NCBI GenBank assembly: GCA_002989075.1
Contig: PSQN01000002.1
Coordinates: forward strand, 186,001 to 250,000
DNA length: 64,000 bases
Direction of reading: 5' to 3'
From: Arthonia radiata
Taxonomy: Eukaryota; Ascomycota; Arthoniomycetes; Arthoniales; Arthoniaceae
The notes below the pieces were generated by a model. That model did not search any database. It was not told the DNA's origin and saw only the letters and a list, made by a program, of their open reading frames with translations. The position numbers were made by a program, and so were the translations under genes. Shown piece after piece: positions 35,481 through 47,079 of the stretch. Position 1 is the stretch's first letter. Each line of letters begins with the position of its first letter.

Positions 35481-38426
35481 TAAATCCTTTCTTAAGATTT
35501 TTGTTAAGATAGTTGCGAAGTACTTAATTTTCTACTTCTAATAGAGAGTATATTGGACCGAATATTGGCGTTTTGCCTTCTTGTAAAGGTATTGTGTAAT
35601 CCTACGGTTTGTGTTCTAAGAGAGCTGAGTTTAGCTTAGCTTCTTTAAACAGGTATCGGAATTAATTATATTTCTCAGGTATCTTAGTAATTAACTAAGT
35701 ACTTGTCGTCGTATAGAATTATTAGCGTATAGTTGTCTCTTGTTTATACTTGCGTATAGCTAGCTATAGACGAGATACTACATTAAACTTCTCTTATAGG
35801 ATATCTAAATATCGGAGTATAGTGGTGCTAATCCGTATAAGTTCTTTATCGCGCTCTTTATCCTTACTACTAAAAATAGCTTGTAGAGTATTTGTTCCGC
35901 AGAACGACTCTTGTTTAGAGTGCTTATATCTAGTGAAGAGGAGTTTCTTAGTTCTTTAATTTACTTCTAAGTTATATTGTTATAACTAAGGTATACCTAG
36001 TATAGCGCGGTACTAGTTAATATCTACGATATTATAAGTAATTTCTTTCTAATAGTCCTTAATTATTATATCTATTGGCGAAGTCTTGTAGTCGACTCTT
36101 TTCTCTGCCCCTTAAAATTTAAATAGTACGTAGAGTAATTTCTTCTTTTATGTTTGTATTTGGTACTTCTTAACGCAGCGTATTAAAATAAAGTTGCCTA
36201 TTACGCCTAAATCGATTATAATTTTAATGTTTCTATAGTTTATTGTTGCCTAAGTATACAGGTATATTCTGTAAGTAGCTAAACTCGCGCAGAGCTAGAC
36301 TTCTAAAGGGTTTAACCGTTGAACGGGTCGGTACTACTGCCCTTAAAGCAGTCGGCCTAGTCTTTTCTCTATTAATTATATACGTTCTAGAGTATTCTAG
36401 GTACCAGAACCTATTATCGATTAATTTGCTATAAGAATTCCTGTATAGGGTGTCCTAGTACTACTCTTATTATAACGTCTAGTTTATTGTTTACGATCTC
36501 TACTTTAATTATACAATTATTACTAGTTAAAACTTGTTGTGTCTATAGGTTGTATATTGTTAATTAAAGATATTAGTACTAACTATACAATTCTAGACCC
36601 CTAATAAGGTAGTTTACTAGTCGTCGTAAGTGTAAGTAAATATATTCTGAGATATTATTAATGTTTTTATTAGTGCTTAACTTTCTATTGTAGAAGGCCA
36701 ACTAACAAAGTCTCTATATTATTTCTTTCTAATAAATTAGGGTTTGCTCTTTCTAATTAGTATCGTCCTTAAGAGAGGATTCTGTACTATTAGAATTTAT
36801 ATTTTTGTCTTTGAGTCGTTGTCTTGTCTATAACGCATCGTAGCTGTTATCTTGCTTAGCTTCTACGGTCTATTCGTTCTTAAATTCCCCTTAAGTTTCT
36901 AAATAAGGTAATCTAGGTCGTTTTCGGATAAGGCCTAGTTCTTGTGTCGAACCTTGTCTCAGAGATATTAGTTTCTTCGGCCACCATTTTAATCCTAATT
37001 TGTCGGATTTGTGAGTCGTACAATTATTATTATAGTACGCAGTTTAGAATAGTGTTTTGTGTAGTACAACGGTACTCTGTACCTAATGCCTCGGAATAGT
37101 ACGGTTAATTTTGTTTCAGTCCTATAGGTCTTATTGTTCCTATTTTATTTGTCGTTCTTTTGTTTCTTCCTATAACTCGATGTCTATATTCTAGTTCTTG
37201 TGTAAATTAAATAAATTCTACTCGTAGTGCTTCTCGTTAAACAAAACCTAGTGAGTATTTTTCTGATTATAGAAGGTATTCTAGTAGATATTCTTCTGCT
37301 CCTTAGTTAGTTTAGTAACGTACTTATACTAGTTCTGGGTAGTCTTTTGTAGGAGACCTAATTCTTAGAGAAGGCAACCCTCGATCGGGTTCTTCTGCCA
37401 GCGGTCGGAGAAGGCTGCTAGTAGTTTTATTGCCTTATTGCGACCGTTGTTCTCTTTTGTCTGGGTAGTTATATTGAATTATTGTCGCGGGAAGCGGGGT
37501 TTCTTAGGTCGATTGTTTTGCCTGCTTCGTTCGGTACTGTTAAACTATTGTTTCTTAGAACGGCATTCTTTAACTTAATGCCCTAGCTTTCTGTAATTTA
37601 AGTATAGCTTATTCTTTATTCTATATTCTCTTTCTTAGTTATTTAGTTTTTCTCGAGGCTTTATAAAATCTAGCTCTATTGGATCGCCTCGGTCTTATCG
37701 TAAGTTTGCTCGATTCTTTGCTCCATAGAACTTATTAGTAGGGTTACCCTTCTTTTTTATCTGTCTTTCGAAGTTACTGTCGTCGATCTCCTTTGCTTGT
37801 TATATAAAGTTATTAAGATTATTAAACTTCTCTCTACGAATATAGATTATTTCCTTAATATAATTCTTAAGTTCTTCGTAAAAGGTCTCGATAAGGGGTT
37901 TCTTGTTCTATCCTATTTAATTAGCATACTATATAAATTCGGCGGCGTATCTGCTTGCTGGTCCTATTTGTTTAAGGTTCCTAAGCTTCCTAATAGCGAC
38001 GCGTCTAGCGTCGATCTGTTTAAAGATTTTACGAAGCTTCTTCTAAAAGAAGGTAAAGCTAGCGAAGAACTCGTCGGTATCCTCGCGCCTACTCTTTATC
38101 GGGGTAAATAAGAAATCGTTAAGGTAGTACTTAACCTACTTATAGGCATCTTTATCTATATAAGAGGTAGTAAATAGAACTATAGTAGTATCGTTTAAGA
38201 ACTAGTCTTTATAAGTTTTAAAGTACATAGCTAGACGTATTAAGAATAAAGTAACTTTAGAACGTTTATCTAAGAAGCTTTTTCCTATCTTAGTGTTAAC
38301 GTTCAATATTTTACTCGTGCTAGCCATTCTGTTGGTCAATCTATTCGTAGCGTCGTAGCTGTTGGGTGTCGAAGTAGTAAATATAACTAATCTGCTTTCT
38401 CTACTTTTGTAGCGAGTCTATTAAAG

Positions 38427-38898
38427 TATAACGCTAGTCGCTAAGGGGACCGAACTAAGGCTTACTTACCTTATGTGCTTATCGACCTTAGTAGTAAGTA
38501 TCTTGTGTACTAGAGACTAAAAGGCAGGAGAGGCGAGACAGATTATAGAGAGTAAGAGGGGCTTAACTAAAGTAGATAGAAGGTAAAGTACGTTACCTAA
38601 ATATAGTTAAGGAACTTGTATTTAGATATTAAGTTAATAGACTAAAGTTTATTCTAAGGTTAGCCATTAGTTTAGCTATATAATCTAAGGTATATAGGGA
38701 AGTTCCTCTATGTCCGTTAATTTTGACAATGCCTATATTAGGTTTATAGGGAACGTAGGCTCTTATAGCCGTCTTGTTCAATAATGCCTACGGCGGGTTT
38801 ATAGGCTTAGTCGGAAATAATGCTGGTAGGGCTGAGATAACTAGCGGTGGTTAATGCTTAGGTGTACGCTAGGCCGTCTAGGGCTGGTGCCCGTAACA
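38427..38898 (-). repeat. Gypsy element 2, right (5') LTR
   Basis: 472 bp, followed by the TAAAG target duplication. Confidence 0.88.
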
Positions 38899-39712
38899 TA
38901 AAGGTAGAAGTTATTAGCAAGTCTATATTTTTAGTTCTTTTCTAAAAGCTTTTCGAATTTCTTTTAACTGGGTTACGGTTCTCTCGTTTAAAGCGCGTTA
39001 AGATTTATAAGTTTAGTATAATAATTATTGTAGCGATATTAAAACGTATTTAGTATTTAACTAGGCTATTTACTAGTTTCTTTATGTTTCTGCTTATAAA
39101 GTTGTTAATTAAGCCTTATTAACTAAAACTTAATGTTTATAAGTTTTTTTGCACGTTTCTTATATAGCATAAGATTCTTAATCTCTTTATTAAGTCTTTT
39201 ATAGTATTAAACTACTAAGGCTTCTTTATTGAATCTTATAAGATAAGCGTACGTTATAAATTTAGCTATATATTATGTTACTAATAAAGTGCTTTATTTA
39301 AATTCTTTAAGCTTATACTGTACTTTAAGCTTTTAATTTTCTCCTCTATATATATTCTTAAGTATCTATATAAACTCTAAATATATACTAAAAACTCGTT
39401 TTATTTCTTTTTTAGCACTATTACTGTTATTAAGGTAATTATTAAGAAGTAATATAAACTAAAGAAGTATATCTCTATATAAATATAAACCTATATAAAT
39501 AATCTTTTCTAAATCTATACTTAACTCCTTTTATTTATTAATAAAGTTAACTTAATATAGACTAAGAAATATTAGTAAAGACTATTAATCTCCTTAGTAT
39601 TTAAGTATCTTAATATTATTGTTTCTATAAAAAGTAATAATATTGTTGTTTTTAATTATATTAATTGTTTGTTAAGATATTTTTAAAGATTTAAACTAAA
39701 TTACTGTCTTTC
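38899..39712 (-). other. Old gypsy element, 5' (gag-side) remnant
   Basis: Extremely AT-rich sequence between gypsy element 2 and the copia LTR. It is continuous with the 28778-31555 block once the insertion is removed. No protein is readable. No LTR of the old element is recognised, so it appears truncated where copia begins. Confidence 0.5.
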
Positions 39713-40219
39713 TGTTAAAAAGGTACAGGGAAGAACAAGAATACTACTACAAAGAGTAGAAAGACGAGACCAGCTTAAGACTAGTATAATACTTAGACTT
39801 AGTATAGATACAATACTTACTAGCAAGGAAAAGCTAATGTTATATTGTCTGTCTTGTTAGCTAAAATTCTCTAAAGAAATTTTAGCTTATATATTTAAGT
39901 TTAGCGGCCTATATAGGACTTACTAAATATCTGTTCTTTTAATAGAGGCCAGATAACCTGTAACTTACTATATAAGACAGTAATTCTGTTTATTTAAAAC
40001 TATTAGTCTCTAAGTTTATTCTATATTGTTTTAGACTACAGGTTAGCTATCTAAGACGGGTCGTATAATGCTTCTTTTTGTTCTAGACTTTGGCTACTAG
40101 GTCCGATCCTTTAGATAAAAGGCTTGTTCTATTTTAGACCGAGACAGCTAGTAGGACCTATTCAATATTCTAGATCTCTAAGGGTTCTAGCTAACCAGCT
40201 AGTTGGTTAATTTTTAATA
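39713..40219 (-). repeat. Copia left (3') LTR, copy C
   Basis: 507 bp, starts TGTTAAAAAGG. Same family as copies A, B and D. Confidence 0.85.
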
Positions 40220-41059
40220 TACCTTCTTAATTAACTAGTTGTTTTAGCCAGATTATAAGCTAATTTAAGTTCTAAACGTTAGTATCTTAGCTAAGTCGAT
40301 CGGTTTTGTTAAACCGTCTGCTAATTATTCCTTTGTAGAAATGTATTTAAGCTCTGTTTAGCCTGCCTAAACGTTTTCTCTAATATAGTAATACTGTATA
40401 TCAATATGCTTAGATTTAGCTTAGAAGGTAGAGTTTTTTATAAGTTCTTTTGCCGAATTGCTGTCGGTAAGTAACAGTTTTATCGGCAAAACTAGGGTCT
40501 CTGGTCTAATTTGACCGGCTTGCCCGGGCAAATATATGCTTGCTTAGTGCGTTAGAGCCCGCCGAGTCTTTTTATCTACAAACTTTTTAAAAGTACCCGC
40601 TAAAACGGTAGTAATCGAATTTTCTTTAAAAATTCTAGACAGTTTAGTAGCAATTAATTAGATAAATAACTGTTTCTTTATAGCTTCTTTAAGAGCTATA
40701 TATTTAGCCTTATAAGAGCTTAAGGCGACCATTTTTTGTAGCTTCGAATTCTAGCTAAGGGCTCTGTTTCTAAATAGAAAGATATAGCCGGTAGTCGATC
40801 TCCTAGTACTAAGGTTCTCTCCCTAATCTGCGTTACAATAGCCGGTTATACCGTCTATTAAGGAAGATTTATAGTAAAGGTTAAGGTTAGAAGTTTTATC
40901 TAAGTAAGCCTAAAGGCTACTTAAAACTCTTTAGTACTTCTTACTAGAATTCGATATGTACTAGGCTGATAGGCTAGTTATAAAGGCAATATTGAGTCTT
41001 ATTTTTGTTATTAGATACAAAATCGACCTAATTTGTTGCTAATAATTAGAAATATTGGT

Positions 41060-41335
41060 ACTGCTAGCTTAATTAGGATTCGGTATCAATTTTAAGCCGA
41101 CGGGTTGCAGTATTTTTTCGAGCATTCGGCCGTTTTTCTTTAAGTATTTAATTAAAAATTTAGCTAAATAAGTCGACTGGTCTAAGCGAATCGTTTTTGC
41201 CGGGCAATCTCGAGTAATTTTAATTTCTAGGAACTTACTAACGTCTTCTAAGTCCTTAATCATAAGAGTCTTGTTTATTTTCTGATAGATTCTAGAGATT
41301 GTTTCGGTAGAATCGGATACAGCTAATATATCATC
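41060..41335 (-). pseudogene. Copia reverse transcriptase remnant
   Basis: The minus strand reads IAYIDDILAVSDS, then KDLEDVSKFLEIKITRD and QSTYLAKFLIKY, the well-known Ty1/copia RT region. Unlike the three gypsy copies, the YIDD box is intact, but stops lie upstream (left of IAYIDD in the protein) and downstream. Confidence 0.85.
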
Positions 41336-44300
41336 TATATAGGCGATTAAAATTGCCTACTTTCCGGTTCTTTAAATATAAACCGACTAATCGGATACTA
41401 GGGGTTTAAAACCTATTCCTCTTAGTAATTCTTAAAGATAGGCTTTTTACTATCGGTCGGCCTATTTTAGACCGTAAAGGACCTTCTTTATTCAATAAAC
41501 TTTATTAGTTCCGTTAAATAGGCCAGTTAGTTACTTAATATAGATAACCTTGTCTAACTTTACGTTAGAATAAGCTAATTTTACGTCCTATTGCTTTATT
41601 TTTTAGTCTTTCTCTGCTACTAAGGCTAGTATAAGCCGGTAGATAATTAAATTTACTATATTTATAAAGGTCTCTATAAAATTAAGGCCGGGTCTTTGCT
41701 AGCAGCCCTTAGCTATTTAGCGGGCTTTAAAAATTAGCTTGTTCTTTAGAAGATACTTAATCTTCGGTACTCAGCGCCCTTTTAGCGTCTTTCTACTCGG
41801 CGGCAGCTTAGTTAATATCTAAGATTTTTAGTTAGCTAGCTCTTTAAGCTTCGACTATATTGCGTCTAGCTAAGAAGATTAATTCTTAGATACTTTTATT
41901 TCTTTTAAGTTATTAGACTCTTTAGTAACTACGACTAAGGCCTGTTCGACGTATTATTTTAGATTATTGTAAAACTCGTTAAACTAATTTTTGTCGGCGT
42001 TTTTATATATAAAATCTATTTTCTGGGCGCAATCAATGTCTACCCGGCCGAAGTCTTCGGTACTTTTATAATCTAACTCGGTAAAAAGGTTAGACTCGTT
42101 TAGAGCTCTAGTTTAGTATAGTTTTTATTTAAATTCGTCCGCTAGTTATTAAGATATAGGAAGAGTATACTATTTCTTATATAGAGAACTCCCTTCTTTA
42201 TTAGAAGGTACCTCTCTATTATCTTAAGATTTAGCGGTCGAATTTAGCTTATTTTTAAACTTAACTTCTAGTTATTCTTCGGACTCTTTTAAAAATACTC
42301 TTAGTTAATTAATTAACTGTAGATCTCCGTAGGTCTCAAATAAATTTTTCTTTCTAAACGTAGACATCTCTCTCTTAGTAAATTTTCCGGCTATTAGGGT
42401 CTAAGAGCTTATATTAGTTTAATCTATAGCCTATTAGAATGTAAACAGTTATTCTAGCGTCTAGTTTTTTTAGTTTAGATTCTTTAAGATAAGTAACTAA
42501 GCCCCAGATTTTAATAGTACTAACATCCGGTTTTTTGCCGTATTTTGCTTCGTACGGGGTAATAAACCCTAGTAATCTGGTATAAAGGGTTCTACTATAA
42601 ATATAGATAGCTACTTTTAGCGCTTTACTTTAATATATCTAGAGTAGTCCGGTAGTATAAAGTATTGCTTAAACTTTACTAACAATTGTTTAGTTAAAGC
42701 GTTCGGCTCGTTTATTTTGCTGGAGGATATACGATGCAAATATTGTTTGAATAGCTTCTTTTTGTTCTAAGAGCTGTTTTACCCGGCCTTTCTAGTATTC
42801 TTTTACGTTGTTTAAGTATAGTCTTTTAAAAGAATGCTCGAACTATGTTTCTTTCCGAGTAATATAGATAGATAGTGCGTTAAAAACCTAATTTTTAGAC
42901 TATAGTACCTCGGTAGTTGTATACCGGGTTTTATTGTCTATAAAGTTAGTAAATAATTAACCTTTAGAAGGGGTTTGCGGTACAATTAGCCCGCAAATAT
43001 CTACATAGACTTTTTTTAAATAATTAGCCGATTCGTCTAGAGTTTCTCGGCTAACTTTAGCTATTGCCTTTGCTTTAAGGCAAATTTAGCAATTATCTCT
43101 TAATTTGTCTAAATAATCTATTTCTAGGGCAACCTTTTTAAGCTATTTTTAAGGCGTTTTCGCCTATATGTCCTATTTGTTAATGCTAAAGGTCAGTTTT
43201 CAGAAAATTAGTATAGAGAGATCGAACTGTATTAATAGTCTGAGCTTTTATTACTATTAGGCCGTTAATATACCGCCCCTCGGTAGTTAGTTGTCCGGTT
43301 CAATTAACTTTTAGCTTATTTTAGCTAAGAGTTACCTTACCTTCCCTCTTTTTAAGCTTATCGAAGCTTAGAAGATTAATTCTAAATTCTTTAACAAACA
43401 AAACTTCGTTTAGGACAATTATTTTATTCTTAAAGAACAGTTTTGCTTTGCTTATCTAAAAGGCTCGGATTAACTTTCCCCCTTTCTAACAAATAATTCG
43501 GTTAGTTAGCCGAATATCCGTTAGAAGGTTAATATTCGAGTAAATATAGCTTATTAAGCTTATATCGAGAATTTAAGAATTAGTAGAGTAATTAAATCTG
43601 TTTAGTAATGCTGTAAAGCATTGTTCTTCTTGTAGGTTGGAACTATGTACAGAAAACATTTAAAAATCGGTGTTTTCGGAGCTTTTGTTGGAATTTAGCC
43701 GAAGCTTTAGGTATTTTTTCCAACAAGTTGCTAGTTTATGCCCCTTTTTGTTACAAAAGGGGCATTTTTCTTAGTTTTTACTTAGAGATTTTAATTTTTT
43801 TTCGGTCCTTTGCGTCGATTTATTGTCTATTGTAGTAAAAACCTTTTCTGCTGGGGTACTACCGCAGATTCGACGAGACTCGTCTATAAGTTAACTAAAT
43901 AAGTTTTATAGACTTATATCGCTAGTCGTTTGCCAATAGCTTTAGCTAATAATAGCTACCGTATGCTTATATTCAGAGGTCAGATTGTAGAGGACGTAGG
44001 CAGCTACCACCTTGTTGGGTAGTACTAGTTCTCAGGTTACTAAATCGTCTGTTAATTGCCTAGTTTTAGCAAGATAAAGCTTAAGGTTTTTTACCTTACT
44101 AAGTATAGTACTAAAGAGCTTCTTACAAATTAGAAACTCGGAACTAAAACCTTTCGATTCGTATAACCTTTTTAAGCTATCTTAAAGCTCTAAAGAGTTA
44201 TAAATCTCCTTTATTTAAATAAGAAAACCGTTCTCTAGAGTTAGTTGAATAAGAGCTACTACCCTTATTAACTATTCCTAGCGGCTAGCTTCTATAATAT

Positions 44301-44618
44301 CTCTAGCTAAATAGCCGGAAAAGGGGATTATAACATTACTGTAGCCCTTTTTAGTTAAAAGGGCCTTTATTCGAATCGACTAAATGTCTCAATTAGTCGA
44401 GCCCTTGAGTTTAGAAATCTTATAGGAGGAGTTTATAGCCGAATATATAGTCGGAGATTTCTAAAAAAAAGGAAATTCTGTTCTAACAGTTAAATTAAGC
44501 TAAAAAATTAGAGTCGATTGGTAATAGAATTGTTCGGAGGTGCCGATAAATGTTGTAGAAGAAATATTTTCTAAAAAGAAAATTTAAAAGGAATTAGTAC
44601 TAACTCGGGCTTATAACC

Positions 44619-45125
44619 TATTAAAAAGGTACAGGAAAGAAGAAGAATACTACTATAAAGAGTAAAAAGATGAGACTAGCTTAAGACTAGTACAATACTT
44701 AGGCTTAGTATAAGTATAATACTTAGTAGCAAGGAAAAGCTATTATTATATTGTCTGTCTTATTAGCTAAAATTCTCTAAAGAGATTTTAGCTTATATAT
44801 TTAAGTCTAGCGGCCTATATAGAACTTACTAGATATCTATTCTTTTAAAAGAGGCCAGATAACCTATAACTTACCGTATAAGATAGTAATTTCGTCTATC
44901 TAAAACTATTAGTTTCTAAGTTTATTCTGTATTGTCTTAGACTATAGGCTAGCTGTCTAGAACGGGTCGTACAATGCTCCTTTTTGTCCTAGGCCCGGGC
45001 CACTAGGCCCGACCCTTTAGGTAAAAGGCTTGTTCTATTCTAGGCCGAGACAGCTGGTAGGACCTGTCCGATACTCCCGGCCTCTGAGGGTTCCGGCTAA
45101 CCAGCTAGTTGGTTAATTTCCAACA
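44619..45125 (-). repeat. Copia right (5') LTR, copy D
   Basis: 507 bp ending CCAACA. Its end coincides with the abrupt return to normal composition. Confidence 0.85.
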
Positions 45126-45136
45126 AGTATAATTAA

Positions 45137-45328
45137 GGTAGCTATAAGAAAAGGAAGGAAGCGTTCCGCGCGCAGAGTAGAAAAGACAGGCGAAAGATCA
45201 AGGGTCTTGAGGCAGAGAACGCTGCGCTTCGTGCAAAGCTAGAGACTTATAGTATGCAGTGTAAGTCCAAAGCAGCTCGTCGAGTAGGCTGGCCAAAATT
45301 GCGATCGCTCGTGTTGCGCTTCAAATAA
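45137..45328 (+). pseudogene. bZIP-like or coiled-coil gene remnant at island edge
   Basis: A 63-codon plus-strand frame with no ATG starts 12 bp after the copia LTR. It reads SYKKRKEAFRAQSRKDRRK followed by KIKGLEAENAALRAKLETY: a basic stretch, then leucine heptads. A GTAAGT donor near 45260 suggests the exon ends after SMQ. It resembles either a bZIP DNA-binding region or the basic-plus-coil tail of an array paralogue whose 5' part was removed by the insertion. No matching 5' part is seen left of the island. Confidence 0.45.
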
Positions 45329-45531
45329 TATCCGTGTCAATGGAAATTGGGCCAAGGTCAACTCTTTACATTCTCTCGTCATCCCGCGTCACCTCCAACG
45401 ACCGTCACCTCTAACGATCGCGATCGGCCTCTCACCTGTCATCAACAGTGCTCAAAAGATCCCACATCATCAAACCTCATCAGAACTCAGTGGAACTTGA
45501 CAGCACTCACGGCATAGTCCAAGTTCAAGCA

Positions 45532-46011
45532 ATGCAGGAAACACCGAGCAAAGCTTCGAACCTCGGAAACAAGCGCTTGACAGACCTTCCACCTGAACTC
45601 ATCAACCAGATCATCGACACCTGCCTTTCAGAAGAACTTGCACAGCTCAACGAAGACGTCCTCTACACGGAACATGCACTCAACGCCATGACGCACTTCA
45701 AGGAGAGAGTGCTTGCCCTTGCAAACGTCAGCGTCGCCTTCCTCACTCGAACCGAGCAACACTCTCGACGACAGCACGATGACGCTAAACGCCTCGTCCA
45801 TTCGAGCACTGCTCTTTCAAACCAGGAGGCGGCCAGAGCGGAGATGGTCTTCGAGGTGCTGTTTAAGGTGCATGTCATGCTACGGGACTACAAGATGGAT
45901 GAGGAGAACAGAGGCTTGAGAGCTGAGAATGTGAGGATGCATGCGGAGGTGCGGAAGTTGCGGGAGCGTGTCGAGGCGCTGAAGATTCAGCTGCGAACAG
46001 TCTCGCAGTGA
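45532..46011 (+). CDS. Array member 5: F-box-like/coiled-coil protein
   Basis: 159 residues from the ATG at 45532; the frame extends left only through a GTG. Motif RLTDLPPELINQIIDTCL, block two LALANVSVAFLTRTEQHSR, then a tail coiled coil of about 40 residues (ENRGLRAENVRMHAEVRKL, ERVEALKIQL). Intact. It is the first member to the right of the island, on the same strand as members 1-4, which argues that one array was split. Confidence 0.72.
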   Translation: MQETPSKASNLGNKRLTDLPPELINQIIDTCLSEELAQLNEDVLYTEHALNAMTHFKERVLALANVSVAFLTRTEQHSRRQHDDAKRLVHSSTALSNQEAARAEMVFEVLFKVHVMLRDYKMDEENRGLRAENVRMHAEVRKLRERVEALKIQLRTVSQ

Positions 46012-46288
46012 GCCGCATGCCGGACTAGGTGGTCAACCGCGAGCGAGTCGTTCTGGAGATGCAAAGTGTTGATCTCAGGTCAAATCTAGGAGAAGAGGCG
46101 CCCGCAGAATCAAATGGTATCACTTGCACCTGCCACCTTCACATGGGCCACTTCTCTGTATTCCCCTAGCTCACCTACATGCTTTCTCTACTTACACATC
46201 TCTGCGACTCTTTTTCTTTTCCTTCTTCTAGTTGACGCATCAAGTCGGGTGCCCGAACTGATTACATCACTAGAGCTCTCGGTTCAAG

Positions 46289-46810
46289 ATGCAAACCGCG
46301 CACGATATTTCTTTGAGCAGCGATCAATCCGCTCAGACAATCTCGGTTAAGCCACCCTCAACTCCCCCGGATGGCGTGAAGAAGCCGATACAACTACCAG
46401 CTGAAGTCATTGACAAGATTCTTATCGAGCATGTGTTGGGTGACGACATTCAGGTCGTCTACGATGTCATGGATTACGAGCTCAAAACTGTTCAGCTTGA
46501 TCTGGGTGTGACAGCACAGATCATCTTTGCTGTTCATGTCGCGTCCGCCAACCGAGTATGTCACTGTCTCCAACATCACATCCGAGGATGCAATATAAGG
46601 ATGCTTGAGCTCGTAATGGAACTTCTTGAGCAATGCAGACCTAGACTCGATCGCCCGGATTCCATTGCCACCTGGAAATCCTTCCTTACTCCCGAGTATT
46701 ATCTACATCACCGCATCATCAACGCTCTAAGCAGAATTGAGACTATAAAACAAGGCTTTCAAGTGACCGACAAGAGGACTCGAAAGCTCATCATCGCCCA
46801 AAGGGTATGA
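46289..46810 (+). CDS. Array member 6: F-box-like protein, short tail
   Basis: 173 residues from the ATG at 46289. Motif PIQLPAEVIDKILIEHVLGD, block two IIFAVHVASANRVCHCLQHH, then a helical region. It ends KRTRKLIIAQRV without the usual heptad tail. A GTATGA donor-like site overlaps the stop, so the tail could lie in a further exon, but I find no coil in the next 250 bp. Confidence 0.6.
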   Translation: MQTAHDISLSSDQSAQTISVKPPSTPPDGVKKPIQLPAEVIDKILIEHVLGDDIQVVYDVMDYELKTVQLDLGVTAQIIFAVHVASANRVCHCLQHHIRGCNIRMLELVMELLEQCRPRLDRPDSIATWKSFLTPEYYLHHRIINALSRIETIKQGFQVTDKRTRKLIIAQRV

Positions 46811-47079
46811 TGAAACGATTTGATAGGCCTTTCTGAGCAAACGTAAGTGCTAGCCAGGCACGCCTCGTTTGCACCTTCCTTTTTGGGATTTCCGGAATGG
46901 ATTTCACGACATACCTTTCGGGCCTGCTCCTGCTTCTTCTTCTTCTTTCACAAACTCTGCAATTACAACCATGGCGAACGTCATCCCAAGAACGCCGATG
47001 AGGTTTCGTCCAGCTTCGGGTTTGTGACTACTAACTTCTTTTGTAACAGCGTCGCTAATGTTTCATAGGGGTTACGTAC

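Larger units (their letters stand above)
31556..38898 (-). mobile_element. Ty3/gypsy element 2 (7.3 kb), RIP-mutated
   Basis: Two 472-bp LTRs (31556-32027, 38427-38898) with ends like TGTAACGCC / CCGTAACA, and a perfect target duplication TAAAG (31551-31555, 38899-38903). A purine tract (AAAAGAGAAGGG, minus) abuts the left LTR. Minus-strand pol: RT at about 35.5-34.8 kb, RNase H at about 34.7-34.4, integrase at about 34.2-33.2; gag lies right of 36.5 kb. It also carries a plus-strand accessory frame near the left LTR. Interrupted by TAA/TAG throughout. Confidence 0.9.
21420..45125 (-). mobile_element. Nested, RIP-degraded retrotransposon island
   Basis: This is 23.7 kb of TpA-rich sequence with no open frame beyond about 100 codons, cutting the array in two. 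Components: an old gypsy element in pieces (about 21440-21576, 22084-22862, 28778-31555, 38899-39712), solo copia-type LTRs at 21577 and 22863, a gypsy element at 23102-28502 inside the second solo LTR, a gypsy element at 31556-38898, and a copia element at 39713-45125. All pol genes point to the minus strand. In-frame stops are nearly all TAA/TAG where Gln is expected, a RIP-type pattern. Confidence 0.9.
39713..45125 (-). mobile_element. Ty1/copia element (5.4 kb), RIP-mutated
   Basis: 507-bp LTRs at 39713-40219 and 44619-45125 flank 4.4 kb, the usual size for copia. The minus strand carries gag near the right LTR, integrase at about 43 kb and RT/RNase H at about 42-40.3 kb. The flanks (CTTTC / AGTAT) are not a target duplication, so the element or its surroundings were rearranged. 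Fewer stops than the old gypsy element point to a more recent insertion. Its right LTR is the right border of the island. Confidence 0.87.

Noticed and set aside
37797-38111. 104-codon plus-strand frame in gypsy element 2
   Set aside because: It lies opposite the gag region in AT-rich DNA and shows no similarity; likely chance or antisense of gag.
21420-45125. The AT-rich island as a regional centromere
   Set aside because: It is fully explained by nested LTR elements. Only CENP-A or Hi-C data could support a centromere.
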